A stretch of DNA of 37,027 nt from Azospirillum sp. 412522. Its GTDB lineage: Bacteria > Pseudomonadota > Alphaproteobacteria > Azospirillales > Azospirillaceae. Positions 1-8,049 of this stretch are shown piece after piece. Location of the stretch: the NCBI RefSeq assembly GCF_019805165.1, contig NZ_RWIJ01000018.1, forward strand, positions 92,253-129,279. The letters run 5' to 3'. The notes beneath the pieces are model-generated. The model made no database searches. It was not told the origin of the DNA and saw only the letters and a list, made by a program, of their open reading frames with translations. A program made the translations under genes and the position numbers. Every line of letters starts with the position of its first letter. The stretch's first letter is position 1.

Positions 1-53
1 ATGCACAGGGTGGATTTTCGGGTAAGGGCCGCCGCGCGACCCCCTCACCCTAA

Positions 54-76
54 CCCTCTCCCCGGGGGGGAGAGGG
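54..76. terminator. Hairpin repeat downstream of the RND efflux operon
   Basis: The arms CCCTCTCCCC (54-63) and GGGGAGAGGG (67-76) form a perfect 10-bp stem with a 3-base loop. The hairpin lies about 60 bases past the stop codon of the last efflux gene, so it could end that transcript, but there is no clear T-run. The same arm sequence recurs in other intergenic gaps of this window (7913-7935, 34365-34387, 34501-34523), so it is also a member of a dispersed repeat family. Confidence 0.55.
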
Positions 77-134
77 GATCTTGCGGGGGCAATGAAGACG
101 TTGATTGTCAAGAGCACCGCCATCCTCCGCCCCC

Positions 135-3100
135 TTATTCCGCGGGCGCGGCGATGGCGTGGCGGCGGTTGCGCCGCAGGGCCAGCCGTTCCAGCGTCAG
201 ATAGACCACCGGCGTCGTGTAGAGCGTCAGCATCTGGCTGACCAGCAGGCCGCCGATGATGGCGATGCCGAGCGGGCGGCGGATCTCGCCGCCGGTGCCA
301 TAGTCGAAGGCCAGGGGCACGGCGCCGAGCAGCGCCGCCATCGTCGTCATCATGATCGGGCGGAAGCGGACCAGACCGGCCTCGCGGATCGCCTCCAGCG
401 GCGACAGGCCGCGCGTCCGCTCCGCCTCCAGGGCGAAGTCGATCATCATGATGGCGTTCTTCTTGACGATGCCGATCAGCAGGATGATGCCGATCAGGGC
501 CACGATCGACAGCTCGTAGCCGGTCAGGATCAGCGCGATCAGCGCCCCCAGACCGGCCGACGGCAGGGTCGACAGGATGGTCAGCGGGTGGATCAGGCTT
601 TCGTAGAGGACGCCCAGCACGATGTAGATGGTGATCAGCGCCGCCAGGATCAGCAAAGGCTGGCTGGAGGAGGATTGCTGGAAGGCGCGCGCGTCGCCCT
701 GGAAGCCGGCGCGGATGCTGGCCGGCATGCCGATGTCCTCGGCCGCGCGCTGGATCAGCTCGGTCGCCTGGGACAGCGAGACGCCGGGGGCGAGGTCGAA
801 GGTCAGGTTGGCGACCGGGAAGCCGCTCTGGTGCTGGATGCTGGCGGCCTGGTTGCCGATGACGACGCGCGACACCGCCGACAAGGGCACCATGCCGCCG
901 CTGCCGCTCACATAGATGCGCTTGAGGTCGTCGGGGCCGAGCGCTTCGGACGGCTCGACCTCCAGCACCACCTTGTGCTGGTTCTGCGCCAGATACATGG
1001 TCGAGACCTGCCGCTGGCCGAAGGCGTCGTACAGCGTCGATTCCAAAGCGCTGAGCGACACGCCGAGGCGGGTGGCGGCGTCGCGGTCGACGATGACGTT
1101 GGCCTGGATGCCGCCGTTCTGGCGGTCGTTGGCGACGTCGACCAGCTCCGGCAGGGTGCGCATCTTGTCGACCAGCTTGGGCGCCCACTCGTTCAGCGCG
1201 CCGATGTCGGCGTCCTGCAGGCTGTAGCGGTACTGGCTGCGGCCCTGGAAGCCGCCGACGCGGATGTCCTGAACCGGCGTCAGGTAGAGCTGCACCCCCG
1301 GCACCCGGCCGGCGCGCTGGCGCAGCCGCTGGGTGACGGTGGCGAGGTCGTCGCGCTCCGCCATCGGCTTTAGCCCGATGAAGATCTGGCCGGAATAGGT
1401 GCCGCCCGGACCGCCGCCGCCGATGGTGCCGCCGACGCTGTCCACCGCCGGGTCGCCGGCCACCGCGTCCTGAAGCGCGCGCTGGCGCGTCACCATGGCG
1501 CGGAAGGAGATGTCCGGCGGCGGGTCGCTGAAGCCGATCAGCAGGCCGGTGTCCTGCTGCGGCACGAAGCCCTTCGGCACCTGCCCGTAGAGCCAGACGC
1601 TGACGCCGATGATGGCGGCGGTCGCCACCAGCATGGTGCGGCGGTGGGCGAGCACCCAGTCCAGCCCGCCGGCGTAGAGGCCGAACAGCCGGTCGCCGAT
1701 CCAGGCGAGCGCGCGGGCGAGCCGTCCTGGGGGGCCGCGTTCCGCCTCCGGCTGCAGCAGATGGGCGCACATCATCGGGGTCAGGGTCAGCGACACCACC
1801 GCCGAGACGGCGATGGCGACCGACAGCACCACGGCGAACTCGCGGAACAGCCGGCCCTGGATGCCGCCCATGAACAGGATGGGGATGAAGACGGCGACCA
1901 GCGACAGGCTGATCGACACCACGGTGAAGGCGACCTGACGGGCGCCCTTCACCGCCGCCTCGAAGGGCTTGGCGCCCTTCTCGATGTGGCGGACGATGTT
2001 CTCGATGACGACGATGGCGTCGTCCACCACGAAGCCGACCGAGATGGTCAGCGCCATCAGCGAGAAATTGTCCAGGCTGTAGCCGACGATCCACATCACG
2101 CCGCAGGTGCCGGCCAGCGACAGCGGCACCGAGGCCGCCGGGATGACGGTGGCCCACAGCCGGCGCAGGAACAGCGCCATCACCATCACCACCAGCGCCA
2201 CCGTGACCGCCAGCGTCTTCTGCACGTCGTCGATGGAGGCGCGGATGGTCGGCGTGCGGTCGGTGCGCACCGACAGGCTGACCCCCGGCGGCATCCAGCC
2301 GCGCAAGGTCGGCAGCTCCGCCCGGATGAGGTCGACCGTGTCGACCACGTTGGAGCCGGGCTGCTTCTGGATGTTGATCAGGATGGCGCGGTGGCCGTCC
2401 TGCCAGGCGGCGGTGCGGCTGTTCTCCGGCGCCTCGATCACGTCGGCGACGTCGCCGAGCCGGATGGTGGCGCCGTTCTTCTCGGTCACGATCAGCTTGC
2501 GGTAGGCGTCGGCGCCGAACAGCTGGTCGCTGGCGCCTATCGACCAGGATTCGTGGGTGCCGTCGAAGCTGCCCTTGGCGCCGTTGGCATTGGCCTGGGA
2601 GATGACGGTGCGGATCGAGTCCAGGCTGACGCCCATGTTGGCCGCGGCGGCGGCGTTCACCCGGACGCGGATGGCCGTCTTCTCCGCCCCGTTGATCGAG
2701 ACCTGGGCCACCCCCTCGATCTGGCTCAGCCGCTGGCCGATGATGCTGTCGGCCAGATTGTAGAGGTCCGCCGGGGCCAGCGTGGTGGAGGTCATCGCCA
2801 GCGTCATCACCGGCGCGTCGGCCGGGTTGATCCGCCGCATCCGGGGCGGGCTCGGCAAATCGGCCGGCAGGTCACCGCCAGCGGCGTTGATGGCGGCCTG
2901 CACGTCGCGCGACGCCGCCTCGACATTGCGGTTCAGGTCGAACTGCACGACGACGGTGGTGCTGCCGAGCTTGCTGTTCGAGGTCATCTCCGACACGCCG
3001 GCGATGCGGGAGAGGCGGCGTTCCAGCGGGGTGGCGACGGAGGCGGCCATGGTCTCCGGGCTGGCGCCGGGCAGGGACGCGGTGACGATGATGGTGGGGA

Positions 3101-3260
3101 ATTCGACCTGAGGCAGCGGCGCCACCGGCAGGAAGCGGTAGGCGACCGCGCCCAGGATCATCAGCCCGACCATCAGCAGCGACGTGCCGACCGGCCGCCG
3201 GATGAACAGGGCGGAGAGCGAGGCGGCGGAGGCCAGGGGATTGAGGTTGAGGGAGGCCAT
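135..3260 (-). CDS. mdtC: RND multidrug efflux pump permease, MdtC-like
   Basis: This is a 1041-residue inner-membrane RND transporter, the usual family length. Such pumps use the proton gradient to export drugs or toxic compounds through an adaptor and an outer-membrane channel. The N-terminal TM1 (LFIRRPVGTSLLMVGLMILG, about 19-38) is followed by a first porter domain. TM4 carries the proton-relay pair in GFVVDDAIVVIENIV, and TM10 carries the conserved lysine in GIVKKNAIMMIDFALE. The gene starts 6 bases after the stop of the upstream paralogue and is third in an adaptor-pump-pump operon, the arrangement known for MdtABC, where the two pumps form a heterotrimer. No outer-membrane factor is encoded nearby, so a TolC-like protein must come from elsewhere. 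The substrate cannot be read from the sequence. The MdtC rather than MdtB label rests on gene order. Confidence 0.93.
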   Translation of the reverse strand: MASLNLNPLASAASLSALFIRRPVGTSLLMVGLMILGAVAYRFLPVAPLPQVEFPTIIVTASLPGASPETMAASVATPLERRLSRIAGVSEMTSNSKLGSTTVVVQFDLNRNVEAASRDVQAAINAAGGDLPADLPSPPRMRRINPADAPVMTLAMTSTTLAPADLYNLADSIIGQRLSQIEGVAQVSINGAEKTAIRVRVNAAAAANMGVSLDSIRTVISQANANGAKGSFDGTHESWSIGASDQLFGADAYRKLIVTEKNGATIRLGDVADVIEAPENSRTAAWQDGHRAILINIQKQPGSNVVDTVDLIRAELPTLRGWMPPGVSLSVRTDRTPTIRASIDDVQKTLAVTVALVVMVMALFLRRLWATVIPAASVPLSLAGTCGVMWIVGYSLDNFSLMALTISVGFVVDDAIVVIENIVRHIEKGAKPFEAAVKGARQVAFTVVSISLSLVAVFIPILFMGGIQGRLFREFAVVLSVAIAVSAVVSLTLTPMMCAHLLQPEAERGPPGRLARALAWIGDRLFGLYAGGLDWVLAHRRTMLVATAAIIGVSVWLYGQVPKGFVPQQDTGLLIGFSDPPPDISFRAMVTRQRALQDAVAGDPAVDSVGGTIGGGGPGGTYSGQIFIGLKPMAERDDLATVTQRLRQRAGRVPGVQLYLTPVQDIRVGGFQGRSQYRYSLQDADIGALNEWAPKLVDKMRTLPELVDVANDRQNGGIQANVIVDRDAATRLGVSLSALESTLYDAFGQRQVSTMYLAQNQHKVVLEVEPSEALGPDDLKRIYVSGSGGMVPLSAVSRVVIGNQAASIQHQSGFPVANLTFDLAPGVSLSQATELIQRAAEDIGMPASIRAGFQGDARAFQQSSSSQPLLILAALITIYIVLGVLYESLIHPLTILSTLPSAGLGALIALILTGYELSIVALIGIILLIGIVKKNAIMMIDFALEAERTRGLSPLEAIREAGLVRFRPIMMTTMAALLGAVPLAFDYGTGGEIRRPLGIAIIGGLLVSQMLTLYTTPVVYLTLERLALRRNRRHAIAAPAE

Positions 3261-3266
3261 GGCCGG

Positions 3267-6200
3267 CTACTCCGCCGCCGCCCGGCCGGGAGAGCGGTCG
3301 TTGCCCGGTTCGGCCGCCTCTTTCCGCCGCCACGGCCGCAGCCAGCGGCCCAGCCGGTTGCCGAGACGGTCCATGTAGAGATAGACCACCGGCGTGGTGT
3401 AGAGCGTCAGAACCTGGCTGAGCAGCAGGCCGCCGACGATGGCGATGCCCATCGGCCGGCGCAGCTCCGACCCGGTGCCGTTCTCCAGCGCCAGCGGCAG
3501 GGCGCCGAGCAGGGCCGCCATGGTGGTCATCATGATCGGGCGGAAGCGCAGAAGCGACGCCTCGTAGATCGAGCGCTCCGGCGCCATGCCCTGGTTGCGC
3601 TCCGCCTCCAGGGCGAAGTCGATCATCATGATGGCGTTCTTCTTGACGATGCCGATCAGCAGCACGATGCCGACGAGCGCGATCAGCGACAAATCGTGGC
3701 CGGTCGCCATCAGCGCCAGCAGCGCGCCGATGCCGGCGGACGGCAGGGTCGACAGGATGGTGATGGGGTGGATCGTGCTCTCGTACAGCACGCCCAGCAC
3801 GATGTAGACGGCGACCACCGCCGCCAGGATCAGCCAGGGCTGGGTGTCGAGCGAGGACCGGAACTCGGCGGCGGTGCCGGCGAAGCGGGCGGTCGCGGTG
3901 CCGGGCATGCCGATGCTGTCGCGCGCCTGCTGGATCGCCGCCACCGCAGCGCCCAGCGAGACGCCGTGCGCCACGTTGAAGGACAGGGTGACCGAGGGGA
4001 ACTGGCCCTGGTGGGTGATGACCAGCGGCGCGGTCTTGCGCTCCACCGACACGATGGCGCTCAAAGGCACGACAATTCCACCGCTGGCCTTCACATAGAT
4101 CTTGGACAGGGACGCCGGGTCCATCTGGAAGGACGGCTCGACCTCCAGGATCACGCGGTACTGATTGGTCTGGGTGTAGATGGTCGAGACCTGACGCTGG
4201 CCGAAGGCGTCGTACAGCGTGTCGTCGATGGCCTGGGGCAGCACATGCAGGCGGCTGGCGGCGTCGCGGTCGATGGTGAGGTAGACCTGCAAGCCGTCCG
4301 GCTGCTGGTCGCTCGCCACGTCGGTCAGCTCCGGCCTTGCCCGCAAGGCTTCCAGCAGGCGCGGGGTCCAGTTCTCCAGCTCGCGCGGGTCGGCGTCCTG
4401 CAGGACATACTGGTACTGGGTGCGGCTGACGCGGCTGTCGATCTGCACGTCCTGCACCGCCTGCATGAACAGCGAGACGCCCTTCAGGTCGCCGGTGGCG
4501 GCGCGCAGCCGGGCGATGATCTCCTCCGCCGAGGCGCTGCGCTGGTCGCGCGGCTTCAGCGCGATGGTCAGGTTGCCGGTGTTGGTGGTGGCGTTCACCG
4601 TGCCGGTGCCGACGAAGCTCGCCACGCCCGCCACGTCGGGGTCGCGGCGCACGATGTCGGCGACCTCGCGCTGGCGCTCCGCCATCGCCTTGACCGAGAT
4701 GGAGGGGGCGGCGTCGGTGACGCCGATGATGACGCCGGTGTCCTGCTGCGGCAGGAAGCCCTTGGGCACCACGTCGTAGAGGTAGAGGGTGGCGGCCAGC
4801 GTCGCGATGGTGACCATCAGCGTCGCCGGCTGGTGACGCAGAACGAAGCGCAGCGAGGCGGCATAGCCGTTCAGCAGCGCGTCGAAGCCGCGCTCGGTCC
4901 AGCGGAACAGGCCGTTGGGTTTGGTCTCCGTTTCGGGCTTCAGCAGGCGGGCGCACATCATCGGCGTCAGCGTCAGCGAGATCACCGCCGACACCAGCAC
5001 GGCGATGGACAGGGTGATGGCGAATTCGCGGAACAGCCGGCCGACCACCCCGCCCATGAACAGCAGCGGGATGAACACCGCGATCAGCGACAGGGTCAGC
5101 GACACGACGGTGAAGCCGATCTGGCGCGCTCCCTTCAGCGCCGCCGGCAGCGGTTTCTCGCCCTCCTCGATGTAGCGGACGATGTTCTCGATCATCACGA
5201 TGGCGTCGTCGACGACGAAGCCGGACGCGATGGTCAGCGCCATCAGCGACAGATTGTCCAGGCTGAAGCCGCACAGCGCCATGATGCCGAAGGTGCCGAT
5301 CAGCGACAGCGGCAGCGCCGCCGCCGGGATCACCGTCGCCCAGGCCTTGCGCAGGAACAGGAAGATCACCAGCACCACCAGCCCGGCGGTCAGCACCAGC
5401 GTCTTCTGCACATCGACCACCGAGGCGCGGATGGTCTCCGTCCGGTCGGTCAGCACCGCCATGTGGATCTGCGGCGGCAGGCTGGCCTGGAGCGACGGCA
5501 GCAGCTTGTGGATGCGGTCCACGGTGTCGATGATGTTGGCGCCGGGCTGGCGCAGCACGTTCAGCAGAACCGCCGGCCTGCCGTCGTGCCAGGCGGCGAG
5601 CCGGGTGTTCTCCACCGAATCGACCACGGTGCCGATGTCGGTCAGCCGCACCGGGCCGCCGTTCTTGTAGGCGACGATGATCGGGCGGTAGGCGGCGGCA
5701 TTCTCGATCTGGTCGTTGACGCCGATCGACCAGGACTGGCGCGGCCCGTCGAAGCTGCCCTTCGGCGCGTTGACGTTGGCCTGGGTGATGGTGGTCCGCA
5801 CATCCTCCAGCGTCAGGCCGAGGCCGGCGACGGCGGCGGGGTTGACCTGGACGCGGACGGCGGGGCGCAAGCCCCCCTCGATCCCGACATAGCCGACGCC
5901 GTCCACCTGGGACAGTTTCTGCGCCAGCAGCGTGTCGGCGGCGTCGCTGACGGTCTCCAGCCGCAAGCTGTCCGAACTCAGGGCCAGCACCATGACCGGC
6001 GTGTCGGCCGGATTGACCTTGTCGTAGACCGGCGGATTGGGCAGCCCCTTGGGCAGCGTGCCCGACGCGGCGCTGATTGCCGACTGCACGTCCTGCGAGG
6101 CGGCGTCGATGTCGCGGGTCAGGTCGAACTGCAGGGTGATGACCGACAGCCCGAAGGAGCTGGTCGAGACCATCGAGGAGATGCCGGCGATCTGTCCGAG

Positions 6201-6410
6201 CTGGCGTTCCAGCGGCGCGGTGACCGAGGAGGCCATCACGTCGGGGGCGGCGCCCGGAAGCTGGGTGGTGACGCGCACCGTCGGGAAATCGACCGTCGGC
6301 AGCGAGGAGATCGGCAGGGTGCTGTAGCCCAGCAGGCCCAGCAGCACCACCGCCAGCATCAAGAGGCCGGTGGCGACCGGCCGCAGGATGAAGGGGGCGG
6401 AGATGTTCAT
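3267..6410 (-). CDS. mdtB: RND multidrug efflux pump permease, MdtB-like
   Basis: This 1047-residue RND permease is a close paralogue of the downstream pump. It begins MNISAPFILRPVATGLLMLA with TM1 at about 8-30, has the proton-relay Asp pair in GFVVDDAIVMIENIV, and the TM10 lysine in GIVKKNAIMMIDFALE. Its ATG overlaps the adaptor stop as ATGA (6407-6410), so translation is probably coupled. Two non-identical pumps in one operon is the MdtBC layout; in Escherichia coli the complex exports bile salts, novobiocin and similar compounds. A 62-base stretch near the 3' part (3601-3662) is identical to 421-482 in the neighbouring gene, which suggests gene conversion or strong local constraint. The substrate here is unknown. 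Confidence 0.93.
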   Translation of the reverse strand: MNISAPFILRPVATGLLMLAVVLLGLLGYSTLPISSLPTVDFPTVRVTTQLPGAAPDVMASSVTAPLERQLGQIAGISSMVSTSSFGLSVITLQFDLTRDIDAASQDVQSAISAASGTLPKGLPNPPVYDKVNPADTPVMVLALSSDSLRLETVSDAADTLLAQKLSQVDGVGYVGIEGGLRPAVRVQVNPAAVAGLGLTLEDVRTTITQANVNAPKGSFDGPRQSWSIGVNDQIENAAAYRPIIVAYKNGGPVRLTDIGTVVDSVENTRLAAWHDGRPAVLLNVLRQPGANIIDTVDRIHKLLPSLQASLPPQIHMAVLTDRTETIRASVVDVQKTLVLTAGLVVLVIFLFLRKAWATVIPAAALPLSLIGTFGIMALCGFSLDNLSLMALTIASGFVVDDAIVMIENIVRYIEEGEKPLPAALKGARQIGFTVVSLTLSLIAVFIPLLFMGGVVGRLFREFAITLSIAVLVSAVISLTLTPMMCARLLKPETETKPNGLFRWTERGFDALLNGYAASLRFVLRHQPATLMVTIATLAATLYLYDVVPKGFLPQQDTGVIIGVTDAAPSISVKAMAERQREVADIVRRDPDVAGVASFVGTGTVNATTNTGNLTIALKPRDQRSASAEEIIARLRAATGDLKGVSLFMQAVQDVQIDSRVSRTQYQYVLQDADPRELENWTPRLLEALRARPELTDVASDQQPDGLQVYLTIDRDAASRLHVLPQAIDDTLYDAFGQRQVSTIYTQTNQYRVILEVEPSFQMDPASLSKIYVKASGGIVVPLSAIVSVERKTAPLVITHQGQFPSVTLSFNVAHGVSLGAAVAAIQQARDSIGMPGTATARFAGTAAEFRSSLDTQPWLILAAVVAVYIVLGVLYESTIHPITILSTLPSAGIGALLALMATGHDLSLIALVGIVLLIGIVKKNAIMMIDFALEAERNQGMAPERSIYEASLLRFRPIMMTTMAALLGALPLALENGTGSELRRPMGIAIVGGLLLSQVLTLYTTPVVYLYMDRLGNRLGRWLRPWRRKEAAEPGNDRSPGRAAAE

Positions 6411-7777
6411 GAGGGCTGCCGTCCCTCACGCGGGGCGGTTGGGGTAGGGGCGGGAGCGTTGCCGTTTCCGTTGTTCTCGCGCTGCTGCTGGCGCTCGCGC
6501 CGCCGTTCCTCGCGTGCTGACGGGTCGTGTGGCCGGTTGGCAGGGCCCGCCTCGGAAGCGGGGGCGGCGGCGGCGCCACCGTTAGGCGCCGCGGAGGCGA
6601 TGGGTTCGACGATGCGGATCTTGGAGCCGGGCTGCAAACGGTACTGGCCGTCCACCACCACCCGCTCGCCGGGGGTCAGGCCCTCGTCGATGATCGCCTT
6701 GGTCTCCTCCTGGCGGGCGACCTTGATCGGGCGCTGCTCCACCGTCAGGTCGTCCTTGATGACGTACGCGTAGGGGCCCTGCGGCCCGCGCTGCACCACG
6801 GTCGAGGGCACGGTGGTGGCGCCGCGGCGGATGGTGGAGAGCAGGCGGACATTGACGAACTGGCCGGGCCACAGTTTCTGCGGGTCGTTGGGCATCTCGG
6901 CCTTCAGGCGGATGGTGCCGGTGCCGGTGTCGATCAAATTGTCCACCACCGACAGCGACCCGGTGTCGAGCACGCGGCGGCCTTCGCGGTCCTGCGCCTC
7001 CACCTTCACCGGACCTTGCGCCTGGGCGGCGAGCACCGCCTGCAACTGCTTCTCCGGCAGGGTGAAGAGGACGGCGATGGGCTGGATCTGCGTGATGGTG
7101 GCGATGCCGTTCTGGTCGCTGGCCCGCACCACGTTGCCTTGGTCGACGTTGCGCAGCCCGATGCGGCCGCTGAGCGGGGCGGTGACGGTTGTGTAGTTCA
7201 GCTGGACCTGCACCGCCTCGATCGCCGCCTCGTCGGCGCGGATCTGCGCCTCGTACTGGGCGACCAGCGCGCGCTGGGTGTCGACGGTCTGCCGCGAGGC
7301 GAACTCCTTCAGGTTCATGTTGCGGTCGAGGTCGCGCCGGGCGTTGGCGAGCTGCGCCTCGTCCTGCGCCTTCTTGGCGACCGCCTGGGCAAGCTGGGCC
7401 TGGAGCGGGCGGGAATCGATGGTCGCCAGCAGGTCGCCGGCCTTGACAAGCTGGCCCTCCTGAAGCGAGACGCGCTGAAGCTCGCCGTCGACGCGGGCGC
7501 GCACGGTGACCGTGTTGAAGGCCTGGACCGTGCCGATGCCGTCGAACCAGATCGGCACGTCCTCGCGCGCCACGGTGCCGGCCTGAACCGCCACCACGCT
7601 GTTGCGCGCGCCGCCGGGGCCGCCGGGAGGAGCGCCGCGCGGACCGGGGGGCTGGCCCGGCTGGCCCGATTGGGTCGCTGCCGGAGGCGCCAGCTTCTGC
7701 TGGACCGCGTACCCGATGCCGCCGACCAGTCCGGCAAGAACAACGCCGGTGACCACCGGCTTCCAACGAATCGTCAT
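6407..7777 (-). CDS. mdtA: RND efflux periplasmic adaptor, MdtA-like
   Basis: This is a membrane-fusion (HlyD-like) adaptor that links the RND pumps to an outer-membrane channel. It has an N-terminal membrane anchor (about 8-25), a Pro/Gly-rich linker (about 32-58), a first lipoyl half (VRARVDGELQRVSLQEGQLVK), an alpha-helical hairpin, a second lipoyl half (VTAPLSGRIGLRNVDQGNVV), and a beta-barrel and membrane-proximal domain. The C-terminal tail of about 60 residues is rich in Ala, Pro, Arg and Gln and looks disordered. The ATG at 7777 (456 residues) was chosen because it directly precedes the anchor helix; a longer in-frame reading up to 7975 adds a charged, non-conserved leader. It is the first gene of the operon and shares ATGA with mdtB. 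Confidence 0.9.
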   Translation of the reverse strand: MTIRWKPVVTGVVLAGLVGGIGYAVQQKLAPPAATQSGQPGQPPGPRGAPPGGPGGARNSVVAVQAGTVAREDVPIWFDGIGTVQAFNTVTVRARVDGELQRVSLQEGQLVKAGDLLATIDSRPLQAQLAQAVAKKAQDEAQLANARRDLDRNMNLKEFASRQTVDTQRALVAQYEAQIRADEAAIEAVQVQLNYTTVTAPLSGRIGLRNVDQGNVVRASDQNGIATITQIQPIAVLFTLPEKQLQAVLAAQAQGPVKVEAQDREGRRVLDTGSLSVVDNLIDTGTGTIRLKAEMPNDPQKLWPGQFVNVRLLSTIRRGATTVPSTVVQRGPQGPYAYVIKDDLTVEQRPIKVARQEETKAIIDEGLTPGERVVVDGQYRLQPGSKIRIVEPIASAAPNGGAAAAPASEAGPANRPHDPSAREERRRERQQQRENNGNGNAPAPTPTAPREGRQPS

Positions 7778-7912
7778 GACCTGTTCCGACGCTTGCCCCG
7801 ACGCTCGACCGGACGGCGCGTTCGGCCGCTCCGGTCTTTCTGTCCGTCCCTGATACGGGGCGGCGGGGCGGATTCGTCGGCGTGGCGAAGATTTTTTCAG
7901 AGGTACCTGCTG

Positions 7913-7935
7913 CCCTCTCCCGTCCCGCGAGAGGG
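7913..7935. repeat. Dispersed CCCTCTC hairpin repeat
   Basis: CCCTCTC (7913-7919) and GAGAGGG (7929-7935) form an inverted repeat with a 9-base loop, in the gap between the efflux operon and the TonB receptor gene. It is a shorter version of the hairpin at 54-76 and of those between 34365 and 34523. Here it sits upstream of mdtA rather than downstream of a gene, so a terminator role is unlikely. Confidence 0.5.
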
Positions 7936-7981
7936 AGTTGCATACGATTGTCGCTTCGCATACTCGAATAGGCATTGCGCT

Positions 7982-8028
7982 TAAGAATCATTTGCATTAA
8001 GACGGCGCCTAAATGCGAATGATTCTTA
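7982..8028. promoter_or_regulatory. Fur-box-like long inverted repeat upstream of the receptor gene
   Basis: Arms 7982-7998 and 8012-8028 are inverted copies matching at 16 of 17 positions, with a 13-base loop. Each arm contains AATGATTCTTA, close to the AATGATAAT hexamer array recognised by Fur. The right-hand copy also carries CGAAT (8016-8020) and ATTCG (8028-8032) as a nested inverted repeat. The element lies immediately upstream of the SD and GTG start of a siderophore receptor, where an iron-responsive repressor would be expected to act. Whether the binding protein is Fur, Irr or another regulator cannot be decided from sequence. Confidence 0.65.
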
Positions 8029-8036
8029 TTCGTGCC

Positions 8037-8042
8037 AAGGGG
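8037..8042 (+). promoter_or_regulatory. Ribosome binding site that sets the receptor start
   Basis: AAGGGG lies 7 bases upstream of the GTG at 8050. The earlier in-frame GTG at 8032 has no comparable site and would overlap this one, so the start at 8050 is preferred. The resulting protein begins with a basic KRR segment typical of a signal peptide. Confidence 0.6.
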
Positions 8043-8049
8043 CGATCAC

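Noticed and set aside
1..204. Short plus-strand frame at the left edge
   Set aside because: It runs through the hairpin repeat and the end of mdtC on the other strand, with repeat-derived sequence (PPHPNPLPGGERG) common in spurious frames of high-GC genomes.
1644..6773. A very long plus-strand open frame opposite the RND pump genes
   Set aside because: Its product is a His/Arg/Asp/Gln/Gly-rich string without domains and it lies antisense to two clear RND permeases. In high-GC DNA such shadow frames are expected.
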